Notes: generated by a model from the letters alone, not told the origin. A stretch of 64,000 bases of DNA from Polaromonas sp. AET17H-212 (GCF_002379085.1 NZ_NBZW01000019.1:27699-91698); one strand, 5' to 3'. Shown: positions 17,856 through 27,260, numbered from the stretch's first letter. Made by a program: numbers and translations.

Positions 17856-18764
17856 CTACTTCTCATTGGTCCACCATGAGTCGCCGAACTGGCCCTGCAG
17901 CCAGCCGACAAAGCCGCTGACCTTGGCCGGCACCAGCTGGGGCGAGGGATAAACGGCATGGATTTCCTGCGATGGCAGCATCCAGTCGCTCAGCACGGGC
18001 ACCAGGGCACCGCTGCGCACCGACTCATGCGCCACATACTTGGGCAAGGCGGCCACGCCCATGCCGCCGCGCGCCGCCGCCAGCAGAGCCGAGAGATTGT
18101 TCGAGCGCAAGGGCCCGCTCACAGAAACCGACCGCGCATGGCCTTCCGCCCCGGTGAAATGCCAGCGGGCATCACCCTGCACCGTGCTGTAGACCAGCGC
18201 ATCGTGCTTGACAAGACCGGCGGGATTGGCCGGCGCGCCGCGCCTTTTGATGTACTCGGGTGAAGCCACCACCACCCATGGGTTGATGCCGAGGTAACGC
18301 GCGCCCAGTGTCGAGTCGGCCAGCGGGCCCATCCGGATCGCCACGTCGATCCCCTGTTCAACCAGGCTGACATAACGGTCTTCGAAGTTCAGCTCGATCT
18401 GCAGTTTGGGGTGGAGTTGCATGAAACGCATGACCAGCGGCACCAGCACGCGCCGTCCGAAAGCCACCGAGGTGGTGATCCGAAGGCCGCCCTGCACCTG
18501 CGACTGCAGCAGTGCGGCCACCGTCTCGGCTTCTTCGACGTGGTGTGCGATCAGCTTGCACTTGGCGTAATACAGCGCGCCTATCTCGGTGGGTGTCACG
18601 CCGCGCGTCGATCGGTGGAGCAGCCGCGAACCCAGTTGCTTTTCCAGCTGCACCACCAGCTTGGTGGCCGACGGCTGGCCCATGCCCATGTCGGCCGCGG
18701 CCTTGCTGAAAGAGCCCAGGTCAACCACGCGAATGAAAAGCCGGATGGCCTGAATGCGATCCAT
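17856..18764 (-). CDS. LysR family transcriptional regulator divergent from gcl
   Basis: 302 aa. HTH at ~1-60 (IQAIRLFIRVVDLGSFSKAAADMGMGQPSATKLVVQLEKQLG), LysR substrate-binding domain after ~88 with GIDVAIRMGPLADSTLGARYLG. Transcribed away from gcl with 144 nt between the starts; the gap holds a perfect LysR-type palindrome at 18807-18821. It probably controls the glyoxylate-to-glycerate genes; the inducer is unknown. Confidence 0.88.
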   Translation of the reverse strand: MDRIQAIRLFIRVVDLGSFSKAAADMGMGQPSATKLVVQLEKQLGSRLLHRSTRGVTPTEIGALYYAKCKLIAHHVEEAETVAALLQSQVQGGLRITTSVAFGRRVLVPLVMRFMQLHPKLQIELNFEDRYVSLVEQGIDVAIRMGPLADSTLGARYLGINPWVVVASPEYIKRRGAPANPAGLVKHDALVYSTVQGDARWHFTGAEGHARSVSVSGPLRSNNLSALLAAARGGMGVAALPKYVAHESVRSGALVPVLSDWMLPSQEIHAVYPSPQLVPAKVSGFVGWLQGQFGDSWWTNEK

Positions 18765-18806
18765 GACCGCAAGTAGACCACGGAGCTATCGGCCCGGCAA
18801 TCATTT

Positions 18807-18821
18807 ATTCCAGATTGGAAT
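18807..18821. promoter_or_regulatory. LysR-type operator between lysR and gcl
   Basis: ATTCCAGATTGGAAT: perfect 6-bp arms around GAT, containing the T-N11-A pattern typical of LysR boxes. It lies 43 nt from the lysR start and 88 nt from gcl. Confidence 0.6.
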
Positions 18822-18908
18822 AAGCGTAATGCACGGGAGGAGGCTTCCCCGCAATCACCAACGCCGCGACCATGCGTCCAACGATCAGCAACCCTCAAGG
18901 AGACTTCG

Positions 18909-20705
18909 ATGGCAAAAATGAAGGCCGCCATGGCCGCCGTTCTGGTGATGGAAAAAGAAGGCATCACACAAGCTTTTGGTGTGCCCGGTGCGGCCATCAA
19001 CCCGTTTTATTCCGCACTGCGTGAGCGCCAGTCGATCACGCATATCCTGGCCCGGCACGTCGAGGCCGCGTCGCACATGGCCGAGGGCTACACGCGCGCC
19101 AAGGCCGGGAACATCGGTGTGTGCATAGGCACCAGCGGCCCGGCCGGTACCGACATGATCACCGGGCTGTACTCGGCAATTGCCGACAGCATCCCCATTT
19201 TGTGCATCACCGGCCAGGCGCCCCGCGCGCGCCTGTACAAGGAAGATTTCCAGGCGGTGGACATCGAGTCCATCTCCAAACCGGTCACCAAGTGGAGCGT
19301 GACAGTGCGTGAGCCGGCGCTGGTGCCGCGTTCCTTCCAGCAGGCTTTTCACCTCATGCGTTCGGGGCGCCCCGGCCCGGTATTGATCGACCTGCCTTTT
19401 GATGTGCAGATGGCCGAAATTGAATTCGACATCGACACCTACGAGCCGCTGCCCGTGTACAAGCCGGCCGCCAGCCGCAGGCAGATCGAAAAAGCGCTCG
19501 ACATGCTGGCCGCTTCCAGCAAACCCCTGATCGTCGCCGGCGGCGGCATCATCAATGCCGATGCTTCCAGCTTGCTGGTCGAGTTTGCGGAATTGACGGG
19601 CGTGCCGGTGATCCCCACGCTGATGGGCTGGGGCACCATTCCCGACGATCATCCCCTGATGGCCGGCATGTGCGGCCTGCAGACCAGCCACCGCTACGGC
19701 AACGCCACCATGCTGGCCAGTGACTTCGTTTTCGGCATCGGCAACCGCTGGGCGAACCGCCACACCGGTTCAACCGAGGTCTACTGCAAGGGCCGCACCT
19801 TTGTGCACGTGGATATCGAGCCGACGCAGATCGGCCGGGTCTTCAACCCCGACTTTGGCATCGTCAGCGACGCCAGGGCCGCACTGGAACTGCTGGTGCA
19901 AGTCGCCCGCGAACGCAAGGCGGCCAACAACCTGCCTGACTATGGCGAATGGGCCGCCCGCTGCGCCGAGCGCAAAAAGCTCATGCACCGCAAGTCCCAC
20001 TTCACCGAGACACCCATCAAGCCGATGCGCGTGTATGAGGAGATGAACAAGGTGTTTCCACGCGACACCATTTACGTGACAACCATTGGCCTGAGCCAGA
20101 TTGCCGGCGCACAGTTCCTCAATGTGTACGGACCGCGCCAGTGGATCAACTGCGGCCAGGCCGGGCCGCTGGGCTGGACCATTCCGGCTGCCCTCGGTGT
20201 GGTGGCCGCCGACCCGACACGTACCGTTGTCGGGCTGTCCGGCGACTATGACTTTCAGTTCCTGATGGAAGAACTGGCGGTGGGCGCGCAGTTCAACCTG
20301 CCTTATGTGCAGGTGCTGGTCAACAACAGTTATCTGGGCCTGATCCGCCAGGCGCAGCGCGGTTTTGAGATGGACTACTGCGTGCAGCTGGCTTTCGAGA
20401 ACCAGAACGTCCCGGAAGGCGAAGGTGACTTGCGCAGCTACGGCGTGGACCACCAGGCCGTGGTGCAAGGCCTGGGCTGCAAGGCGCTGCGGGTGACCGA
20501 CCCTGAAAAAATCAATGCCGCCATGGTCGAGGCACAGGTGATGGCGCGCAAATACCGGGTGCCGGTGGTTGTGGAAGTGATCCTCGAAAAGATCACCAAC
20601 ATCGCCATGGGCACGGAGATCGACAAGGTCAACGAGTTTGAAGACATCGACTGCCGCCACCCCAAGGGCCGTGAAGGCCTGGAACTGGCCGGCCTGCTTG
20701 AGTAA
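18909..20705 (+). CDS. gcl: glyoxylate carboligase (tartronate-semialdehyde synthase)
   Basis: 598 aa ThDP enzyme joining two glyoxylates to tartronate semialdehyde plus CO2. The position normally held by the catalytic Glu of ThDP enzymes is Val51 ([14 protein letters not shown]), the hallmark that separates Gcl from acetolactate synthase. The ThDP/Mg motif begins at GDYDFQF and ends [19 protein letters not shown] is also typical. RBS AAGGAG before ATG. First of a gcl-hyi-glxR run. Confidence 0.96.
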   Translation: MAKMKAAMAAVLVMEKEGITQAFGVPGAAINPFYSALRERQSITHILARHVEAASHMAEGYTRAKAGNIGVCIGTSGPAGTDMITGLYSAIADSIPILCITGQAPRARLYKEDFQAVDIESISKPVTKWSVTVREPALVPRSFQQAFHLMRSGRPGPVLIDLPFDVQMAEIEFDIDTYEPLPVYKPAASRRQIEKALDMLAASSKPLIVAGGGIINADASSLLVEFAELTGVPVIPTLMGWGTIPDDHPLMAGMCGLQTSHRYGNATMLASDFVFGIGNRWANRHTGSTEVYCKGRTFVHVDIEPTQIGRVFNPDFGIVSDARAALELLVQVARERKAANNLPDYGEWAARCAERKKLMHRKSHFTETPIKPMRVYEEMNKVFPRDTIYVTTIGLSQIAGAQFLNVYGPRQWINCGQAGPLGWTIPAALGVVAADPTRTVVGLSGDYDFQFLMEELAVGAQFNLPYVQVLVNNSYLGLIRQAQRGFEMDYCVQLAFENQNVPEGEGDLRSYGVDHQAVVQGLGCKALRVTDPEKINAAMVEAQVMARKYRVPVVVEVILEKITNIAMGTEIDKVNEFEDIDCRHPKGREGLELAGLLE

Positions 20706-20743
20706 TCAGGATTGACGACCAACCATTTTTCAGCAGACAAGCC

Positions 20744-21523
20744 ATGCCAAAATTCTCCGCCAACCTCAGCATGCTTTTTACCGAGCATGCTTTCCTCGAC
20801 CGCTTTGAACCTGCCGCGAAGGCCGGCTTCAAGGCCGTGGAATTCCTCTTTCCCTATGCCTTCAGCGCCGCCGACATCAAGGCCAGGCTTGACAGCCATG
20901 GCCTGCAGTTGGTGCTGCACAACCTGCCCGCCGGCGATTGGGAGGCCGGCGAGCGCGGCATCGCCTGCCACCCGGATCGCGTGGAGGAATTTCGCTCCGG
21001 TGTGGTCAAGGCCATCACCTACGCCAAAGCCCTGGGTGTCGGACAGCTCAACTGCCTGGCCGGCAAGGCGCCCGCAGGCGTGGGCGACGCAGCCCTCAGG
21101 CAGACCTTCGTCGCCAATCTGCGCCATGCCGCCGGTGAGTTCAAAAAAGCCGGACTGAATTTGCTGATCGAACCGATCAACACCTTCGACATTCCCGGCT
21201 TCTACCTGAACCGCACAGCGCAGGCGCTGGACATTCTTGACGAGGTGGGCGCGGACAACGCCTTCGTCCAGTACGACATCTACCATGCGCAGCGCATGGA
21301 GGGTGAATTGGCCGGGACGCTGCAAACCTGCTTGCCGCGCATCGGCCACATCCAGCTGGCGGACAATCCCGGCCGCCATGAGCCGGGTACCGGCGAGATC
21401 AACTATGCGTTTTTGTTCGCGCACCTGGATCGCCTGGGGTATGGCGGCTGGATCGGCTGCGAATACAAACCAGCAGGCACAACCGAAGCCGGCCTGGGCT
21501 GGCGCCAGCGCCTGGCGCTCTGA
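20744..21523 (+). CDS. hyi: hydroxypyruvate isomerase
   Basis: 259 aa TIM-barrel of the xylose isomerase-like family. Interconverts hydroxypyruvate and tartronate semialdehyde. Family signatures: AKFSANLSMLFTEHAFLDRF at the start, LLIEPINTFDIPGFYL with the metal-binding Glu, YDIYHAQRMEGEL, and GHIQLADNPGRHEPGTGEINY. 38 nt after gcl. Confidence 0.94.
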   Translation: MPKFSANLSMLFTEHAFLDRFEPAAKAGFKAVEFLFPYAFSAADIKARLDSHGLQLVLHNLPAGDWEAGERGIACHPDRVEEFRSGVVKAITYAKALGVGQLNCLAGKAPAGVGDAALRQTFVANLRHAAGEFKKAGLNLLIEPINTFDIPGFYLNRTAQALDILDEVGADNAFVQYDIYHAQRMEGELAGTLQTCLPRIGHIQLADNPGRHEPGTGEINYAFLFAHLDRLGYGGWIGCEYKPAGTTEAGLGWRQRLAL

Positions 21524-21555
21524 CCCATTTCATTTCAACAAGGATCTCCTTCACA

Positions 21556-22488
21556 ATGACCTCAAACGCCTTGAAAATCGGCTTCATTGGCCTGGGCATC
21601 ATGGGCGCGCCCATGGCCGGCCACCTGATCGATGCCGGCCACCAGCTGTTTGTCTACACCCGCGGCAAGATGCCCGAGGCAATTTCCAGCGGCAGTGCCA
21701 CCCAGTGCCTGAGCGCCCGCGGCGTCGCCGAACGTGCGGACATCATCTTCATGATGGTGCCCGACACCCCCGATGTGGAAGCTGCGTTGTTCGGCGAGAC
21801 AGGTGTCGCCGCCGGACTCAAGCGACCACCCGGCGACTCGGCCGCGAGCGTGCGCAAAGTGGTCGTCGACATGAGCTCGATCTCGCCGATCGCCACCAAG
21901 GCCTTTGCGCAGAAAATCAACGCGCTGGGTTGCGACTACCTCGACGCCCCGGTATCCGGCGGGGAAGTCGGGGCCAAAAATGCGACGCTGTCCATCATGG
22001 TTGGCGGCCCGCAAGCCGTGTTTGAACGCATCAAGCCGCTGTTCGAGCTGATGGGCAAGAACATCACGCTGGTCGGCGGCAATGGCGACGGCCAGACCGC
22101 CAAGGTGGCCAACCAGATCATCGTGGCACTCACCATCGAAGCGGTGGCCGAGGCGCTGCTGTTTGCCGCCCGCGCCGGCGCCGACCCGGCGCGTGTGCGC
22201 CAGGCCTTGATGGGCGGCTTCGCGTCGTCGAAAATTCTGGAAGTGCATGGCGAACGCATGGTCAAGCGCACGTTTGATCCGGGTTTTCGCATTGAGCTGC
22301 ACCAGAAGGACCTGAATCTGGCGCTCTCCACCGCGCGCCTGCTCGGCATCTCGTTGCCCAACACGGCCACCGCGCAGGAGCTGTTCAACTCCTGTGTCGC
22401 CCACGGCGGCAAGGCCTGGGACCACTCGGCCATGGTGCGGGCGCTGGAGAAATTGGCCAACTTCGAAATCGGCCAACCAGCCGGATGA
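21556..22488 (+). CDS. glxR: 2-hydroxy-3-oxopropionate (tartronate semialdehyde) reductase
   Basis: 310 aa, beta-hydroxyacid dehydrogenase family. Reduces tartronate semialdehyde to D-glycerate with NAD(P)H. N-terminal Rossmann motif IGFIGLGIMGAPMAGHL (~9-25), substrate motif DAPVSGGEVGAKNATLSIMVGG, and the catalytic Lys in GQTAKVANQI. RBS AAGGA before ATG 21556. Glycerate kinase, the expected next step, is not in the window. Confidence 0.95.
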   Translation: MTSNALKIGFIGLGIMGAPMAGHLIDAGHQLFVYTRGKMPEAISSGSATQCLSARGVAERADIIFMMVPDTPDVEAALFGETGVAAGLKRPPGDSAASVRKVVVDMSSISPIATKAFAQKINALGCDYLDAPVSGGEVGAKNATLSIMVGGPQAVFERIKPLFELMGKNITLVGGNGDGQTAKVANQIIVALTIEAVAEALLFAARAGADPARVRQALMGGFASSKILEVHGERMVKRTFDPGFRIELHQKDLNLALSTARLLGISLPNTATAQELFNSCVAHGGKAWDHSAMVRALEKLANFEIGQPAG

Positions 22489-22985
22489 TCGTCCGCGACG
22501 AATTCATGCACTGAGCGCAAGGTCTGCTTTTCCCTCGCGCAGCGGGCTGCCTGCGCTGATGGCCTGTTGCCTCCGCTGGACCGTGATCCGGATCAGCCTT
22601 GGCAGTGGCCCCGAGCATGACGTGGCACAGCATTGCTCTGCCGGCGGGCCTCATTCCCCACCAGGGGTCTCAACCCCAACGCCGGCGCCGCTTCAACCCG
22701 GCCGTTCAAGTCGTCTGTGACGGCCTCCTGCTGGCCGGCCACACCGGCCGAGCTCTTCACAAAATACGCTCTGCAAATGTCGCCCCCCCCTTTGGCAGCA
22801 CCTGAAGAAGACAAGGTCAGCGCATCATGCAGGCCGCCTCAATCCATTAGCTATCAGTAATGAATATTATCAAATACTTTAACTATCATTAATCGTTCGT
22901 TTTTTCTACAGTTGCCTCAAGCCCGGTGCAACACCTACACGCCGGAATTGCCGCCAGAGCGTCACCCCATTCAAGGAGAACTCCC
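22489..22985. other. ~500 nt intergenic region with AT-rich promoter-like end
   Basis: No convincing gene. The last ~140 nt turn AT-rich, unlike the surroundings, and contain a near-repeat: 22847-22861 and 22879-22893 match at 13 of 15 positions (TTA-CTATCA-TAAT), 32 bp apart, about three helical turns on one face. This looks like a regulator-binding promoter for the gene at 22986. Confidence 0.5.
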
Positions 22986-23369
22986 ATGCTCAAAGCCCTG
23001 CTTGACAACACCACCACCGATCGGGCCGACCAGGCTCGCCATGCCTACAACGCCGCGTTTGAAGAACTCGGCCTGAGCTGGCATTGGGATGCCGCCACTT
23101 ACGTCCGGTTGCAGGCTGGCAGCCGCGACGCTGTGCGCACCTACCTGGAAACCGAGCAGTCGCATCTGCTGCGGGCCTACGAAGCGGACTTCCTGGTCGA
23201 AGCCATCGAAGCCGCCAGGGCCCGATGCCATGCAAGCATGGCCAGCAACCGGGCAGGTATGGCACCCTGCGCCAGCTGGTCCGGCAGTGCGCTGGCGCCC
23301 GCCGGTGGCCGGAATACGCAAAACAGTGCGCCTGCGCAGCGGTATGCGCCAACCGCCCTTCAGACTTGA
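22986..23369 (+). CDS. uncharacterised small protein
   Basis: 127 aa from ATG 22986, which has a strong AAGGAG eight nt upstream. Residues ~10-80 are mostly helical. The stretch RHAYNAAFEELGLSWHWDAATYVRL recalls the cap-domain start of CbbY-like HAD phosphatases, but no HAD catalytic Asp motif is present, so I do not call it one. The last ~40 residues are low-complexity Ala/Pro/Ser and may be a lineage-specific or frameshifted tail. It ends 8 nt before the FAH-family gene, so it is probably co-transcribed. Function unknown. Confidence 0.6.
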   Translation: MLKALLDNTTTDRADQARHAYNAAFEELGLSWHWDAATYVRLQAGSRDAVRTYLETEQSHLLRAYEADFLVEAIEAARARCHASMASNRAGMAPCASWSGSALAPAGGRNTQNSAPAQRYAPTALQT

Positions 23370-23377
23370 AGGCCGGA

Positions 23378-24145
23378 ATGTCCACTCGCTGGGTACGCTT
23401 CAAGGAAGACAACACCGTTCGCATTGGCACCCTGGAGGGTGAACAAGTGAGGATTTTCGAAGGGGACATGTTCGGCGGCGCAGTCCCCACGGACCGGGTG
23501 ATGCCACTGGCAGACGTCGAGCTGCTGATGCCGGTCCTGCCGACAAAAATCATCGCCCTGTGGAACAATTTCCATGCGCTGGGCGAAAAGCTCAAGCTGC
23601 CCATTCCAGCCGAGCCGCTGTACCTGATCAAGGCACCCAACTCCTACCTGGACCCGAACGGGTCCATCCGCCAGCCGGCCTGCGGCGGCAAGGTGGTCTT
23701 TGAGGGCGAATTGGGCATCGTCATCGGCAAAACCTGCAGGCAGGTCACCGAGCGCCATGCACTGGCGCATGTGTTCGGCTACACCTGCGCCAACGATGTG
23801 ACGCTGGCCGACATCCTGAATCGCGATGCCTCGTTTGCGCAATGGGTGCGCGCCAAGGGTTTCGATACTTTCTGCCCTTTCGGGCCAGCGGTGGTCACCG
23901 GCCTTGACCCGGCACAACTGGTGGTCAGAACCATCCTGAATGGTGAAGTCCGCCAGGACTATCCCATCAGCGACATGCGTTTTTCCGTGGCGCAGCTGGT
24001 CAGCCTGATTTCGCAGGACATGACTTTGTATGCGGGCGATATTATCCTTTGCGGAACGTCGGTCGGCGTGGGCGCCATGAAACCGGGAAGCACCATCGAG
24101 GTGGAAATTGCCGGCATCGGCAAGCTCTGCAACCGTTTCGAATAA
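23378..24145 (+). CDS. fumarylacetoacetate hydrolase (FAH) family protein
   Basis: 255 aa from ATG 23378 (GAAGG upstream). FAH C-terminal catalytic fold: LYLIKAPNSYLDPNG, the metal-site region FEGELGIVIGKTCRQVTE, GYTCANDVTLADILNRD, KGFDTFCPFGPAVVTGLDP, and GDIILCGTSVGVGAMKPGSTIEVEIAGIG. Members hydrolyse or decarboxylate beta-keto acids or acylpyruvates; the substrate is not readable. Its place between glxR and the PanE-like gene suggests a side role in two- to four-carbon keto-acid metabolism (inference). Confidence 0.88.
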   Translation: MSTRWVRFKEDNTVRIGTLEGEQVRIFEGDMFGGAVPTDRVMPLADVELLMPVLPTKIIALWNNFHALGEKLKLPIPAEPLYLIKAPNSYLDPNGSIRQPACGGKVVFEGELGIVIGKTCRQVTERHALAHVFGYTCANDVTLADILNRDASFAQWVRAKGFDTFCPFGPAVVTGLDPAQLVVRTILNGEVRQDYPISDMRFSVAQLVSLISQDMTLYAGDIILCGTSVGVGAMKPGSTIEVEIAGIGKLCNRFE

Positions 24146-24159
24146 TTTTTGCCGGGAGA

Positions 24160-25176
24160 ATGCGTGTGAAGATTGCGATCATTGGCGCCGGGGCCATCGG
24201 TGGCTATGTAGGCGCGAAACTGGCCCTGGCCGGCGAAGACGTCACGTTCATTGTGCGGGGCGCCAATCTGGAAGTCATCCGGAAAAAGGGCATGAAGCTC
24301 ATCATGCATGATGGCGCCGAGCAGGTCGCCGCAGGCGTCAAGGCCACCGATGACTATGCCGAAGCCGGCCCGCAGGACCTGGTGATTCTGGCGATGAAAG
24401 CGCACCAGGTGGAGGCGGTGGCCAAAGACCTGCCCAGGCTGCTCGGCCCCGAGACCGCCGTGGTCACCATGCAAAACGGCATCCCCTACTGGTACTTTCA
24501 CAAACACGGCGGCCCGCTCGAAGGCAGCAGGGTGCAGAGCGTGGACCCGGGAGGCATGCTGTCGGAGATGATTCCACCGTGGCGCGTGATCGGTTGTGTC
24601 GTCTATCCGGCTTCGGAGCTGGTAGCCCCAGGCGTCGTCAGGCATATCGAAGGCGACCGCTTTCCGCTCGGCGAACTCGACGGCTCCATCAGCGAACGTG
24701 TCACGCGCATCTCTGAGTGTTTTGGCAAGGCCGGCTTCAAGGCGCCGGTGCTGGACAACATCCGCTCCGAGATCTGGCTCAAGCTCTGGGGCAACCTCAC
24801 CTTCAACCCCATCAGCGCGCTGGCCCACTCCACCCTCGTGGACATCTGCCAGTACCCGCTGTCACGCAAGCTGGCCGCCAGCATGATGGGCGAAGCACAG
24901 GAAGTGGCGCACAAGCTGGGCATTCAATTCCGCGTGACGCTGGACAAACGCATCGCCGGCGCAGAGAAAGTGGGCAAACACAAAACCTCCATGCTCCAGG
25001 ACATCGAGGCCGGGCGTGCGCCGGAAATCGACGCGCTGGTGGGGTCGGTGGTGGAACTCGGGCGGCTCACGCAAACGCCGACGCCCCACATCGACACGGT
25101 CTACGCGCTGGTCAAGCTGCTGGCCAGGACCATGGAAGAAGAGCGCGGCCAGGTACACCTTCAGCCCCTCGCCTGA
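24160..25176 (+). CDS. PanE/ApbA-family reductase, candidate oxalyl-CoA reductase
   Basis: 338 aa from ATG 24160. N-terminal NADP-type Rossmann motif GAGAIGGYVGAKL (~9-21). C-terminal ketopantoate reductase domain with KLWGNLTFNPISALAHST, which holds the Lys/Asn typical of the family, and a helical bundle with HKTSMLQDIEAGRAPEIDA. Ketopantoate reductase itself is the default family call. Context argues for PanE2: in Methylobacterium extorquens a PanE paralogue reduces oxalyl-CoA to glyoxylate, and here the gene lies between glyoxylate-using (gcl) and oxalyl-CoA-making (frc/oxc) genes. No other oxalyl-CoA reductase is visible. Confidence 0.85.
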   Translation: MRVKIAIIGAGAIGGYVGAKLALAGEDVTFIVRGANLEVIRKKGMKLIMHDGAEQVAAGVKATDDYAEAGPQDLVILAMKAHQVEAVAKDLPRLLGPETAVVTMQNGIPYWYFHKHGGPLEGSRVQSVDPGGMLSEMIPPWRVIGCVVYPASELVAPGVVRHIEGDRFPLGELDGSISERVTRISECFGKAGFKAPVLDNIRSEIWLKLWGNLTFNPISALAHSTLVDICQYPLSRKLAASMMGEAQEVAHKLGIQFRVTLDKRIAGAEKVGKHKTSMLQDIEAGRAPEIDALVGSVVELGRLTQTPTPHIDTVYALVKLLARTMEEERGQVHLQPLA

Positions 25177-25589
25177 ACGCCGCCTCGTCCGAGTCTCCCG
25201 GGGGACCGGCACGCTCCTGAGCGCGCCAGGGTAAAAAAAGTAACGTGCGAAGAACGTGCCCCCCACGGCGCCAGCGCCTTCTTCCCTCCTTCGACGGCCG
25301 CGTCGAAAGGGGTGGCGAATTCGCAAGTCTTGCCGAGGTCCAGTGCCTTCAGCTACGGCGGGTTGCCCGCCCTCAGGGAGACAAACTGATTCCCGCCCTT
25401 CCCACCGTATCTGCCGGAACAACCCTCGGTGAAAACCCCTAGGCCAGCTTGAAAAATCGACAAACTTGACCACTGTCAAGAGCTGTTAGCCCCACTTGGT
25501 AAGACCATGTCCCCGTGATACTTTTCGACGTGGAGACTGGAAAGACTTCCAGCCCAGGACAGAGTTACTCAACAACAGGAGACAACGAG
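25177..25589. other. 413 nt intergenic region with Crp/Fnr-type site
   Basis: No credible gene. It contains a perfect hairpin TTCGACG-GCCG-CGTCGAA (25290-25307) of unknown meaning, a GGCGGG/CCCGCC inverted repeat, and near its end the TTGAC-N4-GTCAA palindrome (25466-25479) ahead of tctC. Confidence 0.55.
25466..25479. promoter_or_regulatory. Crp/Fnr-type operator upstream of tctC
   Basis: TTGACCACTGTCAA: perfect TTGAC-N4-GTCAA palindrome, 111 nt before the tctC start. The same half-sites occur at 30400-30413 beside the Crp/Fnr gene. Confidence 0.65.
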
Positions 25590-26612
25590 ATGAAAGTCAG
25601 ATTCACGAAGGTCCGGAATGAGTTGGCAGCGGCCGCGGCCGCAGCCGTGTCAGCGGTGGCTTTGATGGCTGCGCCGGCACACGCGGCCTGGGAGCCGACC
25701 AAGCCGGTAGAGTTTGTTGTTCCCGCCGGCACTGGCGGTGGTGCTGACCAGATGGCTCGCCTGATTCAGGGCATCGTCATCAAGCACAAGTTGATGAAGG
25801 AGCCGCTGATTGTTGTCAACAAATCCGGCGGCGCGGGCGCTGAAGGTTTTCTCGAGGTCAAAGGTGCAAAAGGCAATCCGCACAAAATCATCATCACGCT
25901 GTCCAACCTGTTCACCACACCGCTGGCGACCGGCGTTCCGTTCAACTGGCGCGACATGACACCGGTTTCCATGATGGCACTGGACCAGTTCGTGCTGTGG
26001 GTCAATGCAGAAAATCCCGCCAAAAACGCCAAAGACTACCTGGCAGCCGTGAAAGCTGCAGGCCCCAGCAAAATCAAGATGGGCGGCACCGGCTCCAAGC
26101 AGGAAGACCAGATCATCACTGTCGGCATTGAGCAGGCCACCGGAACCAAATTCATCTACGTCCCGTTCAAGGGCGGCGGTGAAGTGGCTGTGCAGCTTGT
26201 CGGCAAACACATTGACTCGTCGGTGAACAACCCGATCGAGGCTGTTGCCCAGTGGCGCGCCGGCCAGCTGCGTGCACTCTGCGTATTTGATGACAAACGC
26301 ATGACCTACAAGACCAAGGTTACCGACACAATGTCATGGAGCGACATCCCCACCTGCAAGGAAGCCGGCGTGCCCACCGACTACACCATGCTGCGCGGAA
26401 TTTTCATGGCACCGGACGTGTCAAAAGACCAGCTTGAGTTCTACCAGAACCTGCTCAAGAAAGTCCGCGACACCCCGGAGTGGAAAGACTACATGGAAAA
26501 AGGTGCTTTCAACCAGACCACCATGTCAGGCGACGAGTTCGGAAAATGGCTCGGCAGCGCCGAGCAGCGGCATCGCGAGTTGATGAAGCAAGCCGGCTTC
26601 ATCGCGAAATAA
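25590..26612 (+). CDS. tctC: tripartite tricarboxylate transporter substrate-binding protein (TctC/Bug)
   Basis: 340 aa from ATG 25590 (ACAGGAGA upstream). Signal peptide ending in APAHAAW. Bug-family features: PVEFVVPAGTGGGADQMARLI, VVNKSGGAGAEGFLEVKG, and TKFIYVPFKGGGEVAVQLVGKHIDSSVNNPIEA. It is the periplasmic receptor for the TctB-TctA permease that follows. Its place in an oxalate cluster with no OxlT-type MFS carrier suggests an oxalate or related dicarboxylate ligand (inference). A strong terminator follows, so receptor mRNA may exceed permease mRNA. Confidence 0.9.
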   Translation: MKVRFTKVRNELAAAAAAAVSAVALMAAPAHAAWEPTKPVEFVVPAGTGGGADQMARLIQGIVIKHKLMKEPLIVVNKSGGAGAEGFLEVKGAKGNPHKIIITLSNLFTTPLATGVPFNWRDMTPVSMMALDQFVLWVNAENPAKNAKDYLAAVKAAGPSKIKMGGTGSKQEDQIITVGIEQATGTKFIYVPFKGGGEVAVQLVGKHIDSSVNNPIEAVAQWRAGQLRALCVFDDKRMTYKTKVTDTMSWSDIPTCKEAGVPTDYTMLRGIFMAPDVSKDQLEFYQNLLKKVRDTPEWKDYMEKGAFNQTTMSGDEFGKWLGSAEQRHRELMKQAGFIAK

Positions 26613-26618
26613 AAAAAG

Positions 26619-26643
26619 AAAGGGCCCCGCACGAGGGCCTTTT
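26619..26643 (+). terminator. hairpin terminator/attenuator after tctC
   Basis: AAAGGGCCC pairs with GGGCCTTTT (nine pairs, one G-U), loop CGCACGA, ending in a T-run. Lying inside the tctC-tctB-tctA run, it probably reduces read-through to the permease genes. Confidence 0.75.
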
Positions 26644-26738
26644 CACCGCAGGGCCGGCCGCTTCCGGCGCCGGCCCTGCCGACCAATCACTGTTCGCCCG
26701 ATCCAGGGCTATTCAATTACTCAGCAGGAGTTCCCCCG

Positions 26739-27260
26739 ATGGAGCCAAACGATTTATCCGGCACCGGGCAACGCTCGGGCGTCGCCACCAACGTCATCGA
26801 AGCCATCGTTGCCTTTCTTATCATGGTCCTGGGGGCGGTGGTCATCCAGGGCAGTTGGGCGCTGGGCTCGGGATGGACCAGCGACGGCCCCGGTGCCGGC
26901 TATTTCCCGTTTTACATCGGCATCATCCTCTGCATTTCCGGCGCCGGCATCATGATCCCGGCCTTGTTCGGAAAAAACAGGAACACCGAGATTTTTGTCG
27001 ACAGCGTGCAGCTCAAGCGTGTCCTGTCCGTGCTGTTGCCCGCCCTTGTCTACGTGCTGGCTGTGCAGTTCATAGGCCTGTATGTGGCTTCGGCTCTTTA
27101 CATCGCCTTGTTCATGATCATCCTGGGCAAGTACTCCCGGGTCAAAAGCGTTATCACAGCGCTGGCCGTGAATGTGCTGTTTTTCTTCATGTTCGAGGTC
27201 TGGTTCAAGGTACCCCTGTTCAAGGGGCAATTCGACCTTTTGAGTTTCCTGGGTTACTGA
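26739..27260 (+). CDS. tctB: tripartite tricarboxylate transporter TctB family small membrane subunit
   Basis: 173 aa with four TM helices (~17-37, ~50-72, ~92-118, ~124-160). The TM1-TM2 region has SGWTSDGPGAGYFPFYIG, a characteristic TctB motif. GGAG precedes the ATG. It pairs with TctA at 27312. Confidence 0.88.
   Translation: MEPNDLSGTGQRSGVATNVIEAIVAFLIMVLGAVVIQGSWALGSGWTSDGPGAGYFPFYIGIILCISGAGIMIPALFGKNRNTEIFVDSVQLKRVLSVLLPALVYVLAVQFIGLYVASALYIALFMIILGKYSRVKSVITALAVNVLFFFMFEVWFKVPLFKGQFDLLSFLGY

Noticed and set aside
22593..22814. 73 aa minus-strand frame in the glxR downstream gap
   Set aside because: No RBS or domain; composition like random GC-rich frames.
25245..25442. 65 aa open frame upstream of tctC
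   Set aside because: No RBS, no recognisable domain, and the region holds hairpins and an operator.
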